Source of the DNA: an uncultured Spartobacteria bacterium
GTDB taxonomy: Bacteria; Verrucomicrobiota; Verrucomicrobiia; Chthoniobacterales; Chthoniobacteraceae
Direction of reading: 5' to 3'
DNA: 57,878 nt
Assembly: GCA_903901425.1 (NCBI GenBank)
Contig: CAIURC010000051.1
Coordinates: 1 to 57,878, forward strand
Made by a program: the position numbers and the translations under genes. Of the stretch, positions 38,364 to 48,795 are shown piece by piece. How positions within the stretch are numbered: the first letter of the stretch is position 1; each line of letters begins with the position of its first letter. The notes beneath the pieces were generated by a model. The model searched no databases. It had not been told where the DNA came from and saw only the letters and a program-made list of their open reading frames with translations.

Positions 38364-40499
38364 TTAAAAGAACACCGGAATGATGAGGATGGCCACGATA
38401 TTTACCACCTTGATCATTGGGTTGATCGCCGGACCCGAGGTGTCCTTGTAGGGATCACCCACGGTGTCGCCCGTCACAGCCGCCTGGTGCGCCGGGGACC
38501 CCTTGCCTCCGCAATGCCCTTCCTCAATGTACTTTTTTGCGTTGTCCCAGGCCCCGCCGCTGGAAGTCATCGAGATCGCCACAAACAAACCTGTCACAAT
38601 CGTGCCCACCAGAACACCGCCCAGAACCACGCGCCCCAACCCTGGAAGCGCAGCCACCGCCACCACCGCAAGCACCGGAAGCAGCGCCGGCAGGATCATT
38701 TCACGCAATGCCGCCTTCGTGACAATGTCCACGCACACTCCGTAATCCGGCTTGGATTCACCCCGCAGGATGCCGGGCCGCTCTGCCAGCTGTCTGCGCA
38801 CCTCGTTGACCACCGCGCCGGCCGCCTTCCCCACAGCGTCCATGCTGAATGCCGCAAACAGGAAAGGAAGCAAACCACCCAGAAAAAGGCCGATCAGAAC
38901 CGCAGGATCGCTCAATGAAAAACTCAGGTCCCTGGCAATCTGTTCTGCCTGAGCAGCCAGCGCCGAAGCGTCGGCCTCAAGGTGGGAGAGACGCCACTTC
39001 TCAAGCAGGTGATCCTTCAACTCCGCTGCGTAGGATCCGAACAACACCAGAGCAGCCAAACCCGCTGAGGCAACCGCATACCCCTTGGTGACCGCCTTCA
39101 TCGTGTTGCCCACGGCATCCAGATCGTCCGTGATTGCCCGAACCTCCGCGGGCAGACCACTCATAACCGCGATGCCGCCCGCGTTGTCTGTGATCGGCCC
39201 GAACGCATCCAGAGACACAATGATCCCGGCCAGTGAAAGCATGCTCATGACAGCCACCGCCACACCGTACAGGCCGGCAAAATGGAAACTCAGCCAGATC
39301 GACGCCCCAATCAAAAGCACGGGAAGTGCGGTGGCATGCTGGCCCATGGCGAGCCCGGCAATGATGTTGGTGGCATGCCCAGTCTGCGAGGCCTGGGCAA
39401 TCTTGCGGACCGGGGCATGGGCCGTGGAGGTGTAATAGTTGGTGATCAAAACCACCGCACCGGTCAGCACCAAACCAATCAACGCCGAACCGTACAAACC
39501 CGCAGCCGTCACCTCCCGTCCCGCAGCAACCAGCGGCTCCGGAAAAAGTTTTTGGACCAAAAAGTAGAACCCCACGGCTGACAACCCGCCACTGACCCCC
39601 ACTCCGGCCATCAGCGCGGTAGCCGGACGCGCCGGACTCCAGTTGACAAACAGCACTCCCACAATTGAGCTGACCAGGGAAACGGCCCCGAGCAGAAACG
39701 GGAAAACCAACGCCGCCTCAGACCCTTTCAGGGTGAGTGCCCCCACGAGCACCGCGCCAATCAGACTGACGGCGTATGTCTCAAAAACATCGGCAGCCAT
39801 CCCCGCACAGTCGCCCACGTTGTCCCCCACGTTGTCGGCGATTGTCGCCGGGTTGCGCGGATCATCCTCATCCAAGTTGCTCTCAATTTTGCCCACCAAA
39901 TCCGCGCCGACGTCCGCCGCCTTGGTGTAAATGCCGCCTCCCAGCCGCGCAAAAACACTGATCAACGAGGCCCCCAGCGCCACACCCACCAGACTGCTCA
40001 CCTGGCGTCCCGGTGCAAAATGCGCCACCAGAAGGAAAAAGGACGCCACTGCCAGAAGCGCCAATCCAACCACCAGCAACCCCGTGACCGCCCCCCCATT
40101 GAAGGCGGCCTGCATCGCCTTGTGCCGGCTCACTGTCGCCCCCTGCGCCGTGCGGACATTCGCCAGAACCGCAATCCGCATCCCACAAAAACCGGCGGCC
40201 ATGGAACACACCGCCCCGAGAAGGAACCCGGCAGCAGTCACCCAGTCCTTCGCAAAGCCGACCAGCAGAAACAAACCCCCTGCAATCCGGGTCACGGAAA
40301 GGATCTGCCGGTTCAGGTAGGCTCTGGCTCCCTCCTCGATCGCCCCGGCAATCTCACGCATCCGCTCGTTGCCGGCGGAAGCGCCCACCACGGACCGAAT
40401 CAGCCCAATCGCGAAAACCAGTCCAATGACCGCAACCAGAATCGAAACGGCGATTCCCTCAGTTTGAAGCGACAACACGGCAATGGAGTTCAAAGACAT
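38364..40499 (-). CDS. hppA: K+-independent proton-pumping membrane pyrophosphatase
   Basis: This 711-residue integral membrane protein with about 16 helices hydrolyses pyrophosphate to pump protons. Catalytic and Mg-binding segments are present: [52 protein letters not shown] and [14 protein letters not shown]. The residue deciding potassium dependence is Lys in [12 protein letters not shown], the K+-independent type (Ala in K+-dependent enzymes). The start is ATG 40499; the frame extends upstream without homology. It follows the M28 peptidase gene on the same strand after 116 bases. Confidence 0.95.
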   Translation of the reverse strand: MSLNSIAVLSLQTEGIAVSILVAVIGLVFAIGLIRSVVGASAGNERMREIAGAIEEGARAYLNRQILSVTRIAGGLFLLVGFAKDWVTAAGFLLGAVCSMAAGFCGMRIAVLANVRTAQGATVSRHKAMQAAFNGGAVTGLLVVGLALLAVASFFLLVAHFAPGRQVSSLVGVALGASLISVFARLGGGIYTKAADVGADLVGKIESNLDEDDPRNPATIADNVGDNVGDCAGMAADVFETYAVSLIGAVLVGALTLKGSEAALVFPFLLGAVSLVSSIVGVLFVNWSPARPATALMAGVGVSGGLSAVGFYFLVQKLFPEPLVAAGREVTAAGLYGSALIGLVLTGAVVLITNYYTSTAHAPVRKIAQASQTGHATNIIAGLAMGQHATALPVLLIGASIWLSFHFAGLYGVAVAVMSMLSLAGIIVSLDAFGPITDNAGGIAVMSGLPAEVRAITDDLDAVGNTMKAVTKGYAVASAGLAALVLFGSYAAELKDHLLEKWRLSHLEADASALAAQAEQIARDLSFSLSDPAVLIGLFLGGLLPFLFAAFSMDAVGKAAGAVVNEVRRQLAERPGILRGESKPDYGVCVDIVTKAALREMILPALLPVLAVVAVAALPGLGRVVLGGVLVGTIVTGLFVAISMTSSGGAWDNAKKYIEEGHCGGKGSPAHQAAVTGDTVGDPYKDTSGPAINPMIKVVNIVAILIIPVFF

Positions 40500-40615
40500 G
40501 GCAAGTGGGAAAAAACAAGGCGCGGAGTCTAAGCGTTTTCGAATGGCAGGCAACTGTGAACCGAGACTCCCAGCCGCACCCGGCCCGCCCCGAGCCAGCC
40601 CCCGTCCGGCAGGCC

Positions 40616-43573
40616 TTATTTCCGCGCCTCCGGCACCACGCTGAACTCCATCCTCTGCCCACCCCGTTCAACCGTCACCTTCACCGCCACCCCGATCTTC
40701 ACCGCATCCAGTGCGTATGTGTAATCGTAAATGTTGGTGATTTTCTGACCACCGAACTCCACGATCACGTCTCCACCCGCCAAACCAGACTTCTCAGCCG
40801 GACTTCCCCCGCGGACGCCGCTGATCTTCACCCCTTTCACCTCGGTGGCGTAGTCCGGAATCGTGCCCAGATACGCACGCAGCGTTTCCCGGGATCCCCC
40901 AGCTTTGTCACTCCGCTCGACCCTCGCAAAATCCGGGCGTTCGGCTGCTGAAACCAAGTCGAGCACCAACCCCTCAGCGAACTGCGCAATCCGAGCGGCT
41001 CCATCGTAATTGAGTTTCTCTGCCGTATCTGTTGGCCGATGGTAGTCCTCGTGGGCGCCTGTGAAAAAGTTCAACACGGGGATTTTCCGCGGATAAAAAC
41101 TGGTGGTGTCCGTGGGGAGATAGGGGTCGTCCTGCAACACCAGGCTGAATCCCGCCGCAACGTTCCTCTTTTCTACCAAGCGCTTCCAAACCTTGGAAGA
41201 GCCGACCCCCTGGAGGGTCAACCGGTCCTCCCGCAGCCTGCCCACCATGTCAAAGTTCAGGTAGGCAGCCACGCGGGAAAGATCCACCGACGGTTTCTCG
41301 ACAAAACCCGCCGAACCCACCAACCCCATCTCCTCTCCCGACCAGAGCCCAAAGATCACGCCCCGCCTGAAAACCCCGGGCTGCTCGGCCCGTTTCTTGG
41401 CCAGAGCAGCAGCCAGTTCCAGAACCACAGCCACACCGCTTGCATTGTCGTCCGCCCCGGGATGCACCTTCCCCTCCTCACCTGCCCGCGCCATCGAACT
41501 GCTCCCGTTCCCAAGCCCCAAATGATCGTAATGCGCTCCCACCAGAACATACTCCGAAACGCCCCCCGGACCTGGCTCAATCCGGCCCAGAACGTTCCGG
41601 TCCTGCCCCTTGAGGTGCTCCACTCCGATCCCCACCTTCACACGCACCTTCGGGATGGAAAAACTGCTCTCCGCATGCGGGTTCTCTTGGTCCAAACCCG
41701 TCTGGATCGCACGCAGATCTTTTCCTGCAGCCTTGAACAGCGCCTCAGCCAGCTTCCCGCTGACGCTCTGGGCAAGAATGCCCGACCCGGCCAGACTGCC
41801 GTCCCCGCTCATCCCCACCAAGTCCCCAGCCTGCGGCGAGTTCGGCCCGGAAACAAAAAGCACGGCTGAAGCACCCCGCTCCCGAGCCATCATCGCCTTG
41901 TAGCGCAGTCCCGAGTACCGGTTGAGCTGAGCTCGACGCTGCGGATCTACGCCCTCCGGAACGTATCGGAACAAAAGCACGATTTTCCCCTGCACATCCA
42001 ACCCGTCATACGAGTTGTACCGCTGCCCGTTCCCTTCCGGCACCGAGAGGCCGTACCCGGCAAACACCACCTCCCCCTCCACCTCCCCAGAATCGCTGAA
42101 TGGAAGGGGTTGAAAATCGCGCCCCACCACCCATGGCCCACCCTCCAGACCTTCCGACCCAAGATGGTTCTTTCCCTCCACCAGCCGAACCCCCGCATCG
42201 AACGAAAAAGGGAAGAAGAAACCTGCATCCAACGCGCCCACCTGATTCCGCGCAAAATAATCGGCGATGGCCGCAGATGCATCCAGCGCCCCTTGCGTTC
42301 CTGTCCCCCGCCCACTCCGGGCGGGATCCGCCAGCCAGCTCACCTCGGACCGGATATCCTCCGCAAGGATCGAAGCCGACACACCCTCAAAACCCGGCTC
42401 CTTTAAAACAGAAACCTCAGGCTCCGGAGCCTTGCCCGGAACCTGTCCGCCCCCCAGGCCCGGACTCTGGCGCACCGGAGATGCCTCCAGGGCTTTGAGC
42501 GCCTCCTCGTGATTCCAATCCGCAAGGAAGATTTGCGAGCGCCCGTCTCCGGTTCGGTTTGAAGTCCAACTCAACCGGCGGCCGTCCGGCGAAAAAACGG
42601 GCAGCCCGTCAAATCCGGCAGTGTGCGTGACCCGCACCGGCTCCCGGGTTCCTTCCGCATCCACCAAAAACAGCTCAAAATTTTCAAACCCCAGTTTATT
42701 GCTGGTGAAAACGATGTACCTGCCGCTGGGATGCGGGAAAGGCGCCCAGGACATGCAGCCAAAATCGGTCAATCGACGAGGCACAGACTCCTCCACGCCC
42801 ATGGAATAGAGGTCCGCATTCATCCCGAGCGCATCAAACCGCCGCCAGACGATCCGTTTGCCATCTGGAAAAAAGAACGGGCCACCGTCGTACCCGGGCG
42901 CATGGGTCAACCGCCGCAGCCCGCTGCCATCGGACTGCATCAGGTAGATCTCGCCGAAATAGGCGGGATCCTTTTCGAACCGTGCCCTGTCCTCCGCTGA
43001 AAGTCTTTCAGTGGGATAGGCGGAACGCAGCGAACAGAAGACAATCTGGCGGCCGTCGGGAGAAAACGAGGCCTCGGCGTCGTAACCGGGCGAGTCCGTA
43101 AGGCGGGTCAACTGGGTCCCATCCTGCTGGCAACTAAACAGTTCCATGGACGGATCGTAATCCCAAGCGTACCGCCTCACTTTGCCAGAAGCCCGGAACT
43201 CAAGTTCCTCGCGCTGCTTGTCCAACGATGCCGGGTCCAGATGCGTTGAAGAATACAGCACCTGGCCGGTGCCTGCCTGGAAATAGGCGCAGGTGGACTT
43301 CCCGGTCCCGGGGGTGACCCTGGCCGTCTCACCCGAAACCAGATCCAGCAAGTAGATCTGGTAGAACGGGTTTCCCTCCTCCCGTTCACTCTGGAAAACC
43401 ATCCGGCCACCGTCGGGATGGAAGTACCCCTCCCCGCTCCGTCTGCCCTCAAAAATCAACTGGCGCGGCTTGGAAAGAAACCGGGCCTCCTCGCGGACAG
43501 GGTCGGGTTCTGCGGCCAACGCCGAACCAAGGAACAACACAGTCAGGAATGGCAGGGAACCGGGGTAGTTCAT
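40616..43573 (-). CDS. Exported TolB-like beta-propeller/M28 peptidase/PDZ protein
   Basis: This 985-residue protein starts with a signal peptide (residues 1-21). Residues about 35-370 are a WD40/TolB-like propeller with repeats such as [12 protein letters not shown] and [12 protein letters not shown]. Residues about 400-620 contain a protease-associated-type domain ([27 protein letters not shown]). Residues about 660-880 are an M28 zinc aminopeptidase: [41 protein letters not shown], and a late His in [12 protein letters not shown]. The C-terminal ~95 residues are a PDZ domain ([19 protein letters not shown]). It is likely periplasmic or secreted and releases amino acids or short peptides. 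Confidence 0.9.
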   Translation of the reverse strand: MNYPGSLPFLTVLFLGSALAAEPDPVREEARFLSKPRQLIFEGRRSGEGYFHPDGGRMVFQSEREEGNPFYQIYLLDLVSGETARVTPGTGKSTCAYFQAGTGQVLYSSTHLDPASLDKQREELEFRASGKVRRYAWDYDPSMELFSCQQDGTQLTRLTDSPGYDAEASFSPDGRQIVFCSLRSAYPTERLSAEDRARFEKDPAYFGEIYLMQSDGSGLRRLTHAPGYDGGPFFFPDGKRIVWRRFDALGMNADLYSMGVEESVPRRLTDFGCMSWAPFPHPSGRYIVFTSNKLGFENFELFLVDAEGTREPVRVTHTAGFDGLPVFSPDGRRLSWTSNRTGDGRSQIFLADWNHEEALKALEASPVRQSPGLGGGQVPGKAPEPEVSVLKEPGFEGVSASILAEDIRSEVSWLADPARSGRGTGTQGALDASAAIADYFARNQVGALDAGFFFPFSFDAGVRLVEGKNHLGSEGLEGGPWVVGRDFQPLPFSDSGEVEGEVVFAGYGLSVPEGNGQRYNSYDGLDVQGKIVLLFRYVPEGVDPQRRAQLNRYSGLRYKAMMARERGASAVLFVSGPNSPQAGDLVGMSGDGSLAGSGILAQSVSGKLAEALFKAAGKDLRAIQTGLDQENPHAESSFSIPKVRVKVGIGVEHLKGQDRNVLGRIEPGPGGVSEYVLVGAHYDHLGLGNGSSSMARAGEEGKVHPGADDNASGVAVVLELAAALAKKRAEQPGVFRRGVIFGLWSGEEMGLVGSAGFVEKPSVDLSRVAAYLNFDMVGRLREDRLTLQGVGSSKVWKRLVEKRNVAAGFSLVLQDDPYLPTDTTSFYPRKIPVLNFFTGAHEDYHRPTDTAEKLNYDGAARIAQFAEGLVLDLVSAAERPDFARVERSDKAGGSRETLRAYLGTIPDYATEVKGVKISGVRGGSPAEKSGLAGGDVIVEFGGQKITNIYDYTYALDAVKIGVAVKVTVERGGQRMEFSVVPEARK

Positions 43574-43622
43574 GGCACCCTAACCTAGCGACCAGCACGC
43601 GGACTGTCACCTGAAGAGAACC

Positions 43623-43637
43623 CCCCAATTTTTGGGG
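43623..43637 (-). other. Hairpin after the pseudopilin gene
   Basis: CCCCAA-TTT-TTGGGG forms a 6-bp stem with a 3-base loop 15 bases past the pseudopilin stop. There is no T tract on the downstream side, so it is at best a weak terminator or RNA-end stabiliser. Confidence 0.3.
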
Positions 43638-43652
43638 AAGCCCGGGTCGCAA

Positions 43653-44327
43653 TCACCAGTTCTTGACCCACCGCGCGGCATCCTTCAAACCCAACCCGGT
43701 GGCGTCTGCCTGGGAAGAGGAACAGTTTCCCGTGGACCACAGGTCGAAGCTCGTGTTGAAACCGCGCACCTTTGCAGGTCGATCTGGCTGCGGCTTGCCG
43801 CCCTGCTTGGCCAGCATCACTGCCTGAACGTAGTCCTCCTCATCGCGGGCACGCGCCGTGGAGTATCCGTAGGAGTTCCCCCACGGATCCTGAAGAAACC
43901 GAACCGAACCCTGCGCCATGTCGATCCGCCCGTTCACCCTGGTCCCGCTGAGCATTTCCTGCCTGAACTCAAAATACCGTGTGGTGTCCTTGTCCGGAAC
44001 CGAGTTCATGTCGAGGTCTCCACTCAGCGAACTGTACAGAATCTGGCAGGCCCGCGCGTAGTTGCCGGGCATCCCCTCCGTCCTCGGATCCAGCACATCC
44101 GTCTCGGCCTCGGTGCGCGGATAGCCGCCATTGTCCGCCTTGTAGGCCTCGCAAGCCGCGCTGAGTGCGGAAATCTGGCCCTGTGCCTGAGTCTTGGCCG
44201 CCTTGTACTGGACCGACGAACTGATGCCGATCACCAACCCGGTCAAGATCACCATGACGGCCATCACCGTCAGCATTTCCACCAGCGTGAAACCGTCCCG
44301 CAGTGCATTCAGAGATTTTTGTTTCAT
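43653..44327 (-). CDS. Type II secretion/type IV pilus pseudopilin
   Basis: This 224-residue prepilin-like protein starts at ATG 44327. The type III signal peptide is short and basic, with the cleavage site after Gly 12 (LRDG / FTLVEM); mature residues begin with Phe, and the conserved Glu is at mature position 5, followed by a hydrophobic helix. The globular part has DPWGNSYGYS, as in GspG-like major pseudopilins. It lies downstream of pilC and probably is the fibre subunit moved by the two GspE-like ATPases and PilC of this cluster. Confidence 0.88.
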   Translation of the reverse strand: MKQKSLNALRDGFTLVEMLTVMAVMVILTGLVIGISSSVQYKAAKTQAQGQISALSAACEAYKADNGGYPRTEAETDVLDPRTEGMPGNYARACQILYSSLSGDLDMNSVPDKDTTRYFEFRQEMLSGTRVNGRIDMAQGSVRFLQDPWGNSYGYSTARARDEEDYVQAVMLAKQGGKPQPDRPAKVRGFNTSFDLWSTGNCSSSQADATGLGLKDAARWVKNW

Positions 44328-44475
44328 GCGATTTATAGAACTGCAGCTTCCGTGATCCAAGCGCTGGACAGATTGGCTGGCACCTTCGAGCCGGAAAGTT
44401 TTCCCCAAGGAACCGACGAAGAAAATCCGGTGGCCCCTCCAGGAAACACTCCGCACCGATCTTGAAAGCGCCTTC

Positions 44476-45768
44476 TTAACCGGCCCCCTGCATCCCTTGG
44501 ATGATGCTGATCAGCGGCATGAAGAGCGCAATCACAATGGTCCCGACGATCACCGCCAGAAGCACGATCATGATCGGCTCCAAAAGCGACGTCAGCCCCT
44601 CGACCGCGTTGTCCACCTCGTCATCGTAAACCTCAGCGATCTTGAGCAGCATTTCGGGCAACTGGCCCGTTTCCTCGCCCACGTCCACCATTGAGATCAC
44701 CATCGGCGGAAACACCCCGCTTGCTTCCAGCGGTTGCACAATCGACTCCCCCTCCTTTACCGCATCATGAACCTTGGTCACTGCAGCCGCCACCACAGCA
44801 TTCCCGGCAGTTTCCCGGGTGATGTTGAGCGCCTGCAAGATCGGCACACCGCTGGTCACCAGCGTGCCCAAGGTGCGGCTGAACCTGGAAATTGAGCTTT
44901 TCTTAGACAGATCACCAAACAACGGAAGCCGAAGGGCGACCCTGTCCAAGAGTTGGCGTCCCGCCGGGTTCCCCGCCAACACCCGGAATCCCACCACTGC
45001 CCCCGCAACGCCGCCCGCGAGGAAATACCACTGGCTCTTAATGAAAGCCGAGGCCCCGATCACAATCTGCGTAATCGCCGGCAGAGGCTTGTTCCCAAGC
45101 ATGTCTTTAAAGATCTGCTCGAACTTCGGCACGATGAATGCCAGCAGGAACAGCATGATCAGCACCGCAATCAAAAGCACGATCACGGGGTAGGCCATCG
45201 CCGACACCACCTTGTTCTTGATCTTCTGCGCCTTTTCCTGGAACTCGGCCAGACGCTGAAGCACCAACTCCAGAACGCCCCCCACCTCCCCGGCCTTCAC
45301 CATGTTGATGTAAAGTTTGTTGAAGATCCGGGGATGTTGCGCCATCGACTCGGAAAACGTGCTGCCACCCTGCACCGCATCCGCAAGCGAATTGATGGTC
45401 CGGTTTAAAACCGGGTCTTTCTCCTGCTTGGCCAGAACCGTCAACCCCCGCAACAGCGGCAACCCGGCATCAATCAGAGTCGCAAGCTGCCTGGTGAAGA
45501 TCATCAGCGTCTTGCTGGGCACCGTCTTCTTCTGGAACAGCCCGCCCGACTTGCTCTTTGCGCGCGGCGCTGCAGCCGCCTTGATCGCCTTCTGGGTTTT
45601 CTTGGTCTGCTTGACCGCTGCCCCACCCTTCCCTTCCTCCAAAACGCTGGTCGGAAAAAACCCGGACTGCCGCAACTGCGCCACCACGTCATTCGCAGAA
45701 TTTGCTTCAATCACTCCTTCAGACTGCTGTCCTCGGGAATCAAGAGCGATGTACTCAAATCTCGGCAT
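44476..45768 (-). CDS. pilC: Type IV pilus/type II secretion inner-membrane platform protein
   Basis: PilC/GspF is the inner-membrane platform that couples the assembly ATPase to pilin insertion. The 430-residue protein has two GspF-type repeats, each with a cytoplasmic helical bundle (FTRQLATLIDAGLPLLRGL and FSRTLGTLVTSGVPILQALN) and hydrophobic helices, ending with a C-terminal membrane helix. A 60-residue N-terminal extension has a lysine-rich linker (AVKQTKKTQKAIKAAA). A 192-base gap separates it from the upstream GspE gene, so it may have its own promoter, though none is clear. Confidence 0.93.
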   Translation of the reverse strand: MPRFEYIALDSRGQQSEGVIEANSANDVVAQLRQSGFFPTSVLEEGKGGAAVKQTKKTQKAIKAAAAPRAKSKSGGLFQKKTVPSKTLMIFTRQLATLIDAGLPLLRGLTVLAKQEKDPVLNRTINSLADAVQGGSTFSESMAQHPRIFNKLYINMVKAGEVGGVLELVLQRLAEFQEKAQKIKNKVVSAMAYPVIVLLIAVLIMLFLLAFIVPKFEQIFKDMLGNKPLPAITQIVIGASAFIKSQWYFLAGGVAGAVVGFRVLAGNPAGRQLLDRVALRLPLFGDLSKKSSISRFSRTLGTLVTSGVPILQALNITRETAGNAVVAAAVTKVHDAVKEGESIVQPLEASGVFPPMVISMVDVGEETGQLPEMLLKIAEVYDDEVDNAVEGLTSLLEPIMIVLLAVIVGTIVIALFMPLISIIQGMQGAG

Positions 45769-45960
45769 AGTTTTGGGAAACCTTGGGGGGGAATAAGTGG
45801 CTGGGGGGGCCGGAGCGTCCCCACCATAGTGATGCAGCTGCGGCTACGATGTCGACTGCTTTCAGAATAGCGCCCGGGAAAAACTTAGGCGGAAAAATCG
45901 CCGAAAATCCGGGCCTCCGCTCCCACAGAGCAGCCGGCCCAATCCGCCGCGCGCCACGGC

Positions 45961-47646
45961 CTAGGTGTATTTGAGCACCTCCTCGATGGTGGTTTCGCCC
46001 TCGTAGATGCTCCGCAAACCGTCCTCCCGCAGGGTGGTCATGCCCAACTCGATGGCTTTCTGCTTCAGCACCACCCCGGGCGCGCGCTCGTTGATCATCT
46101 CACGGATCGGATCGCTGATGTGCAGCAGTTCGTAGATCCCTTTGCGCCCTTTGTACCCGGTAAAGTTGCAGACCTCGCAGCCACGCCCGAAATAGAAGTT
46201 TTTGTCCCCGATCTCGTGTGGCGAGATCCCCAACTGACCTAGAACGGTCTCGGAGGGTTCATAAGGGGTCCGGCAGTTCTGGCAGATTTTTCGGATCAAC
46301 CGCTGTCCAAGAACGCCCTCCAGAGCGGCTGAGATCAAAAAGGGTTCAACCCCCATGTCCATCAAACGGGTCACAGCCCCCGGTGCGTCATTGGTGTGAA
46401 GCGTGGTGAACACCAAATGCCCCGTCAATGCCGCCTGAATCGCAATCTGCGCCGTCTCGATGTCGCGCGTCTCACCCACCATGATCCGGTCCGGATCCTG
46501 CCGGAGAAAGGCCCGAAGCACCCGCGCAAAGTTCAGACCGATCGAGTCGTTCACGGGCACCTGAATGATCCCCTCAATGTCGTACTCCACCGGATCCTCG
46601 GCGGTCAGAACCTTCGAGTCCACCGTGTTGATCTCGTTCAATGCCGCATACAGGGTCGTCGTCTTCCCGGACCCTGTCGGCCCGGTGACAATGAAAATGC
46701 CGTTCGGCTTCTGGATCGTCTCCAAAATGTAGTTGTAGATCTGGGGCGGCATCCCGAGGATTTTCAAGTCTAGGTTCACCGCGCTCCGGTCCAGCACCCG
46801 CATCACGACGCTTTCCCCGAACTGGGTGGGCAATGTGGACACCCGAAGGTCCACCGGCTTCCCGTTGATCACTTTCTGAATCCGGCCGTCCTGCGGCAGA
46901 CGCCTTTCAGCAATGTTCAGGTTCGCCATCACCTTCACCCGCGAGATCACCGGAAGCGCAAGATGCCGCGGCGGAGGCGACATTTCGTAAAGCGCCCCAT
47001 CCACCCGGTACCGGATCTTAAATTCCTGTTCAAAGGGCTCGAGGTGCACGTCCGAGGCTCGGTCCTGAATGGCCTGGTGCAAAATCAGGTCCACGTACCG
47101 GATGATCGGAGTTGCGTTGGCCTCCGCCTCCAGACTGGCCACGTCCAGCGGACCGTCAGGACTGGTGATCTCAATCTCGCTCCCCAACTGCGCGAGAACC
47201 TCGTCCAAACCGCCCTCCTGCCCCCCGTAATGCTTCCGCAACAACTCTTCGATCTGGCGCTCCGGCGCAACAAACACCTGGATCTCTTTCCCAAGCGCAA
47301 ACCGCAAATCCTCGGAGGTCTGCAGGTTTAATGGGTCAGCCAGCGCCACCTGCAACGTCGAACCAGACTGGCCGATGGGGAATGCACGGTGCAGCAAAGC
47401 AAGACCGCCCGGAATCGAACGGACCAAGTCCGGCGCCGGTTCCAAACTCGAAAGGTCCACCGCATCCGCGCCAATCGAGTCGGCGAGCACCTGGTAAAAC
47501 TGGTCCTCGGTCACAATCCCATGGTCCACGAGCGTTTCGCAGGCCGATTTTCCGGTGTCTCCAGAAATCGCGAGCAGGTCATCCCCCTGCTCCTGGTCGA
47601 TCAACCCCTGTTCCTGAAAAATGTCGAAGACTTGCTTGGCGTTCAT
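45961..47646 (-). CDS. GspE/PilB assembly ATPase (copy 1)
   Basis: This 561-residue secretion/pilus ATPase has an N-terminal MshEN-like domain (residues about 1-150), then Walker [16 protein letters not shown], Asp box LTAEDPVEYDIEG, Walker B DRIMVGETRDIETA, His box TGHLVFTTLHTND and a CxxC zinc pair set (CQNC, CEVC). These features place it with assembly ATPases rather than PilT. ATG 47646 is chosen; the TTG 15 bases upstream overlaps the pilT stop. It is 11 bases downstream of pilT. Confidence 0.93.
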   Translation of the reverse strand: MNAKQVFDIFQEQGLIDQEQGDDLLAISGDTGKSACETLVDHGIVTEDQFYQVLADSIGADAVDLSSLEPAPDLVRSIPGGLALLHRAFPIGQSGSTLQVALADPLNLQTSEDLRFALGKEIQVFVAPERQIEELLRKHYGGQEGGLDEVLAQLGSEIEITSPDGPLDVASLEAEANATPIIRYVDLILHQAIQDRASDVHLEPFEQEFKIRYRVDGALYEMSPPPRHLALPVISRVKVMANLNIAERRLPQDGRIQKVINGKPVDLRVSTLPTQFGESVVMRVLDRSAVNLDLKILGMPPQIYNYILETIQKPNGIFIVTGPTGSGKTTTLYAALNEINTVDSKVLTAEDPVEYDIEGIIQVPVNDSIGLNFARVLRAFLRQDPDRIMVGETRDIETAQIAIQAALTGHLVFTTLHTNDAPGAVTRLMDMGVEPFLISAALEGVLGQRLIRKICQNCRTPYEPSETVLGQLGISPHEIGDKNFYFGRGCEVCNFTGYKGRKGIYELLHISDPIREMINERAPGVVLKQKAIELGMTTLREDGLRSIYEGETTIEEVLKYT

Positions 47647-47657
47647 GGGTGGAAAAT

Positions 47658-48734
47658 TCAACGCGCCGGACGCGGCTTCTGGCCCCCGATCATCTGGATC
47701 GCTGCCTGAGGGTCCTGGGCCTTGGTCAACACCTCCTGATAGCTGATCAACCCCCTGAGATAAAGGTCCACCAGCGATGCCTCCAGAGTCACCATCCCGT
47801 ACTTGGCCCCGGTGAGAATGTCGTTTGAAATCCGGAAACTCTTGTTGTCACGGATCAGGGCCGCGATCGAAGGCGTGTTCACCATGATCTCGAACGCCGC
47901 CACGCGGCCACGGCCGTCCAGACGCGGCAGCAACAACTGGGAAATCACCGCCTTCAGGTTGCTCGCAAGCTGCGTCCGAATCATCCCCTGTTGATCCGCC
48001 GGAAACGCGTCAATGATCCGGTCCACTGTCCGCGCAGCGCCCGTGGTGTGCAGCGTCGAGAATACGAGGTGCCCCGTCTCGGCAGCGGTCACGGCCGTTT
48101 CCATCGTCTCAAGGTCGCGCATTTCGCCCACCAGAATGACATCGGGATCCTGACGCAACGCCCGGCGGAGGCCCTCGGCAAAACCGGTCACGTCCGAGCC
48201 CACTTCCCGCTGGTTGACGATCCCCACCTTGTGGTTGTGGTAGTACTCGATCGGATCCTCCACCGTCATGATGTGACTCGGCATCGTGGAATTGATCACG
48301 TCCAGCATCGACGCCAGCGTGGTGCTCTTCCCGGACCCGGTCGGGCCCGTCACCAAAACAAGACCACGCGGCAGGCTCAACAGTTCCCGGACAGCCGGCG
48401 GGAACCCAATTTCCTCCAGACTCAGCAACCGGGCAGGAACCAACCGGAGCACAACCCCCAGACTTCCCTTCTGCCGGAAAACGCTGGCGCGGAACCGCGA
48501 CTCGCGGAAACTGAAACCGAAGTCGACGCTGCCGGTCTCGTTGACTCGCTGAATGGAATCCTCGCCCGTGATGGACCGGGCCAGTGCCTCGGTGTCCTCG
48601 GGGCCAAGCACCGGCAACTTCAATTTCACCACCTCACCCCGGATTCTGAATGCCGGGGGCGCACCCACGCTCAGGTGCATGTCGGAGGCACCCTCCTCAA
48701 TCACCAGACGCAGCAGGTCTTCCATGGGCGTCAT
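47658..48734 (-). CDS. pilT: Type IV pilus retraction ATPase
   Basis: PilT depolymerises type IV pili and drives twitching and DNA uptake. The 358-residue protein has the compact PilT layout: N-terminal PAS-like domain ([20 protein letters not shown]), Walker [16 protein letters not shown], Asp box [13 protein letters not shown], Walker [14 protein letters not shown] and the AIRNLIRE-like segment seen here as [11 protein letters not shown]. It lacks the zinc cysteines of PilB. It lies between the two GspE/PilB genes and is immediately upstream of copy 1. Confidence 0.93.
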   Translation of the reverse strand: MTPMEDLLRLVIEEGASDMHLSVGAPPAFRIRGEVVKLKLPVLGPEDTEALARSITGEDSIQRVNETGSVDFGFSFRESRFRASVFRQKGSLGVVLRLVPARLLSLEEIGFPPAVRELLSLPRGLVLVTGPTGSGKSTTLASMLDVINSTMPSHIMTVEDPIEYYHNHKVGIVNQREVGSDVTGFAEGLRRALRQDPDVILVGEMRDLETMETAVTAAETGHLVFSTLHTTGAARTVDRIIDAFPADQQGMIRTQLASNLKAVISQLLLPRLDGRGRVAAFEIMVNTPSIAALIRDNKSFRISNDILTGAKYGMVTLEASLVDLYLRGLISYQEVLTKAQDPQAAIQMIGGQKPRPAR

Positions 48735-48795
48735 AGGAAATCCCCCCGTGTCGCCACACCCGTTCCCCGCGAACCTTCTGGCTGTTTCATGTCCT

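Noticed and set aside
45888-45902. GGCG/CGCC hairpin between the GspE and PilC genes
   Set aside because: The stem is only 4 bp with a 7-base loop; too weak to call a terminator.
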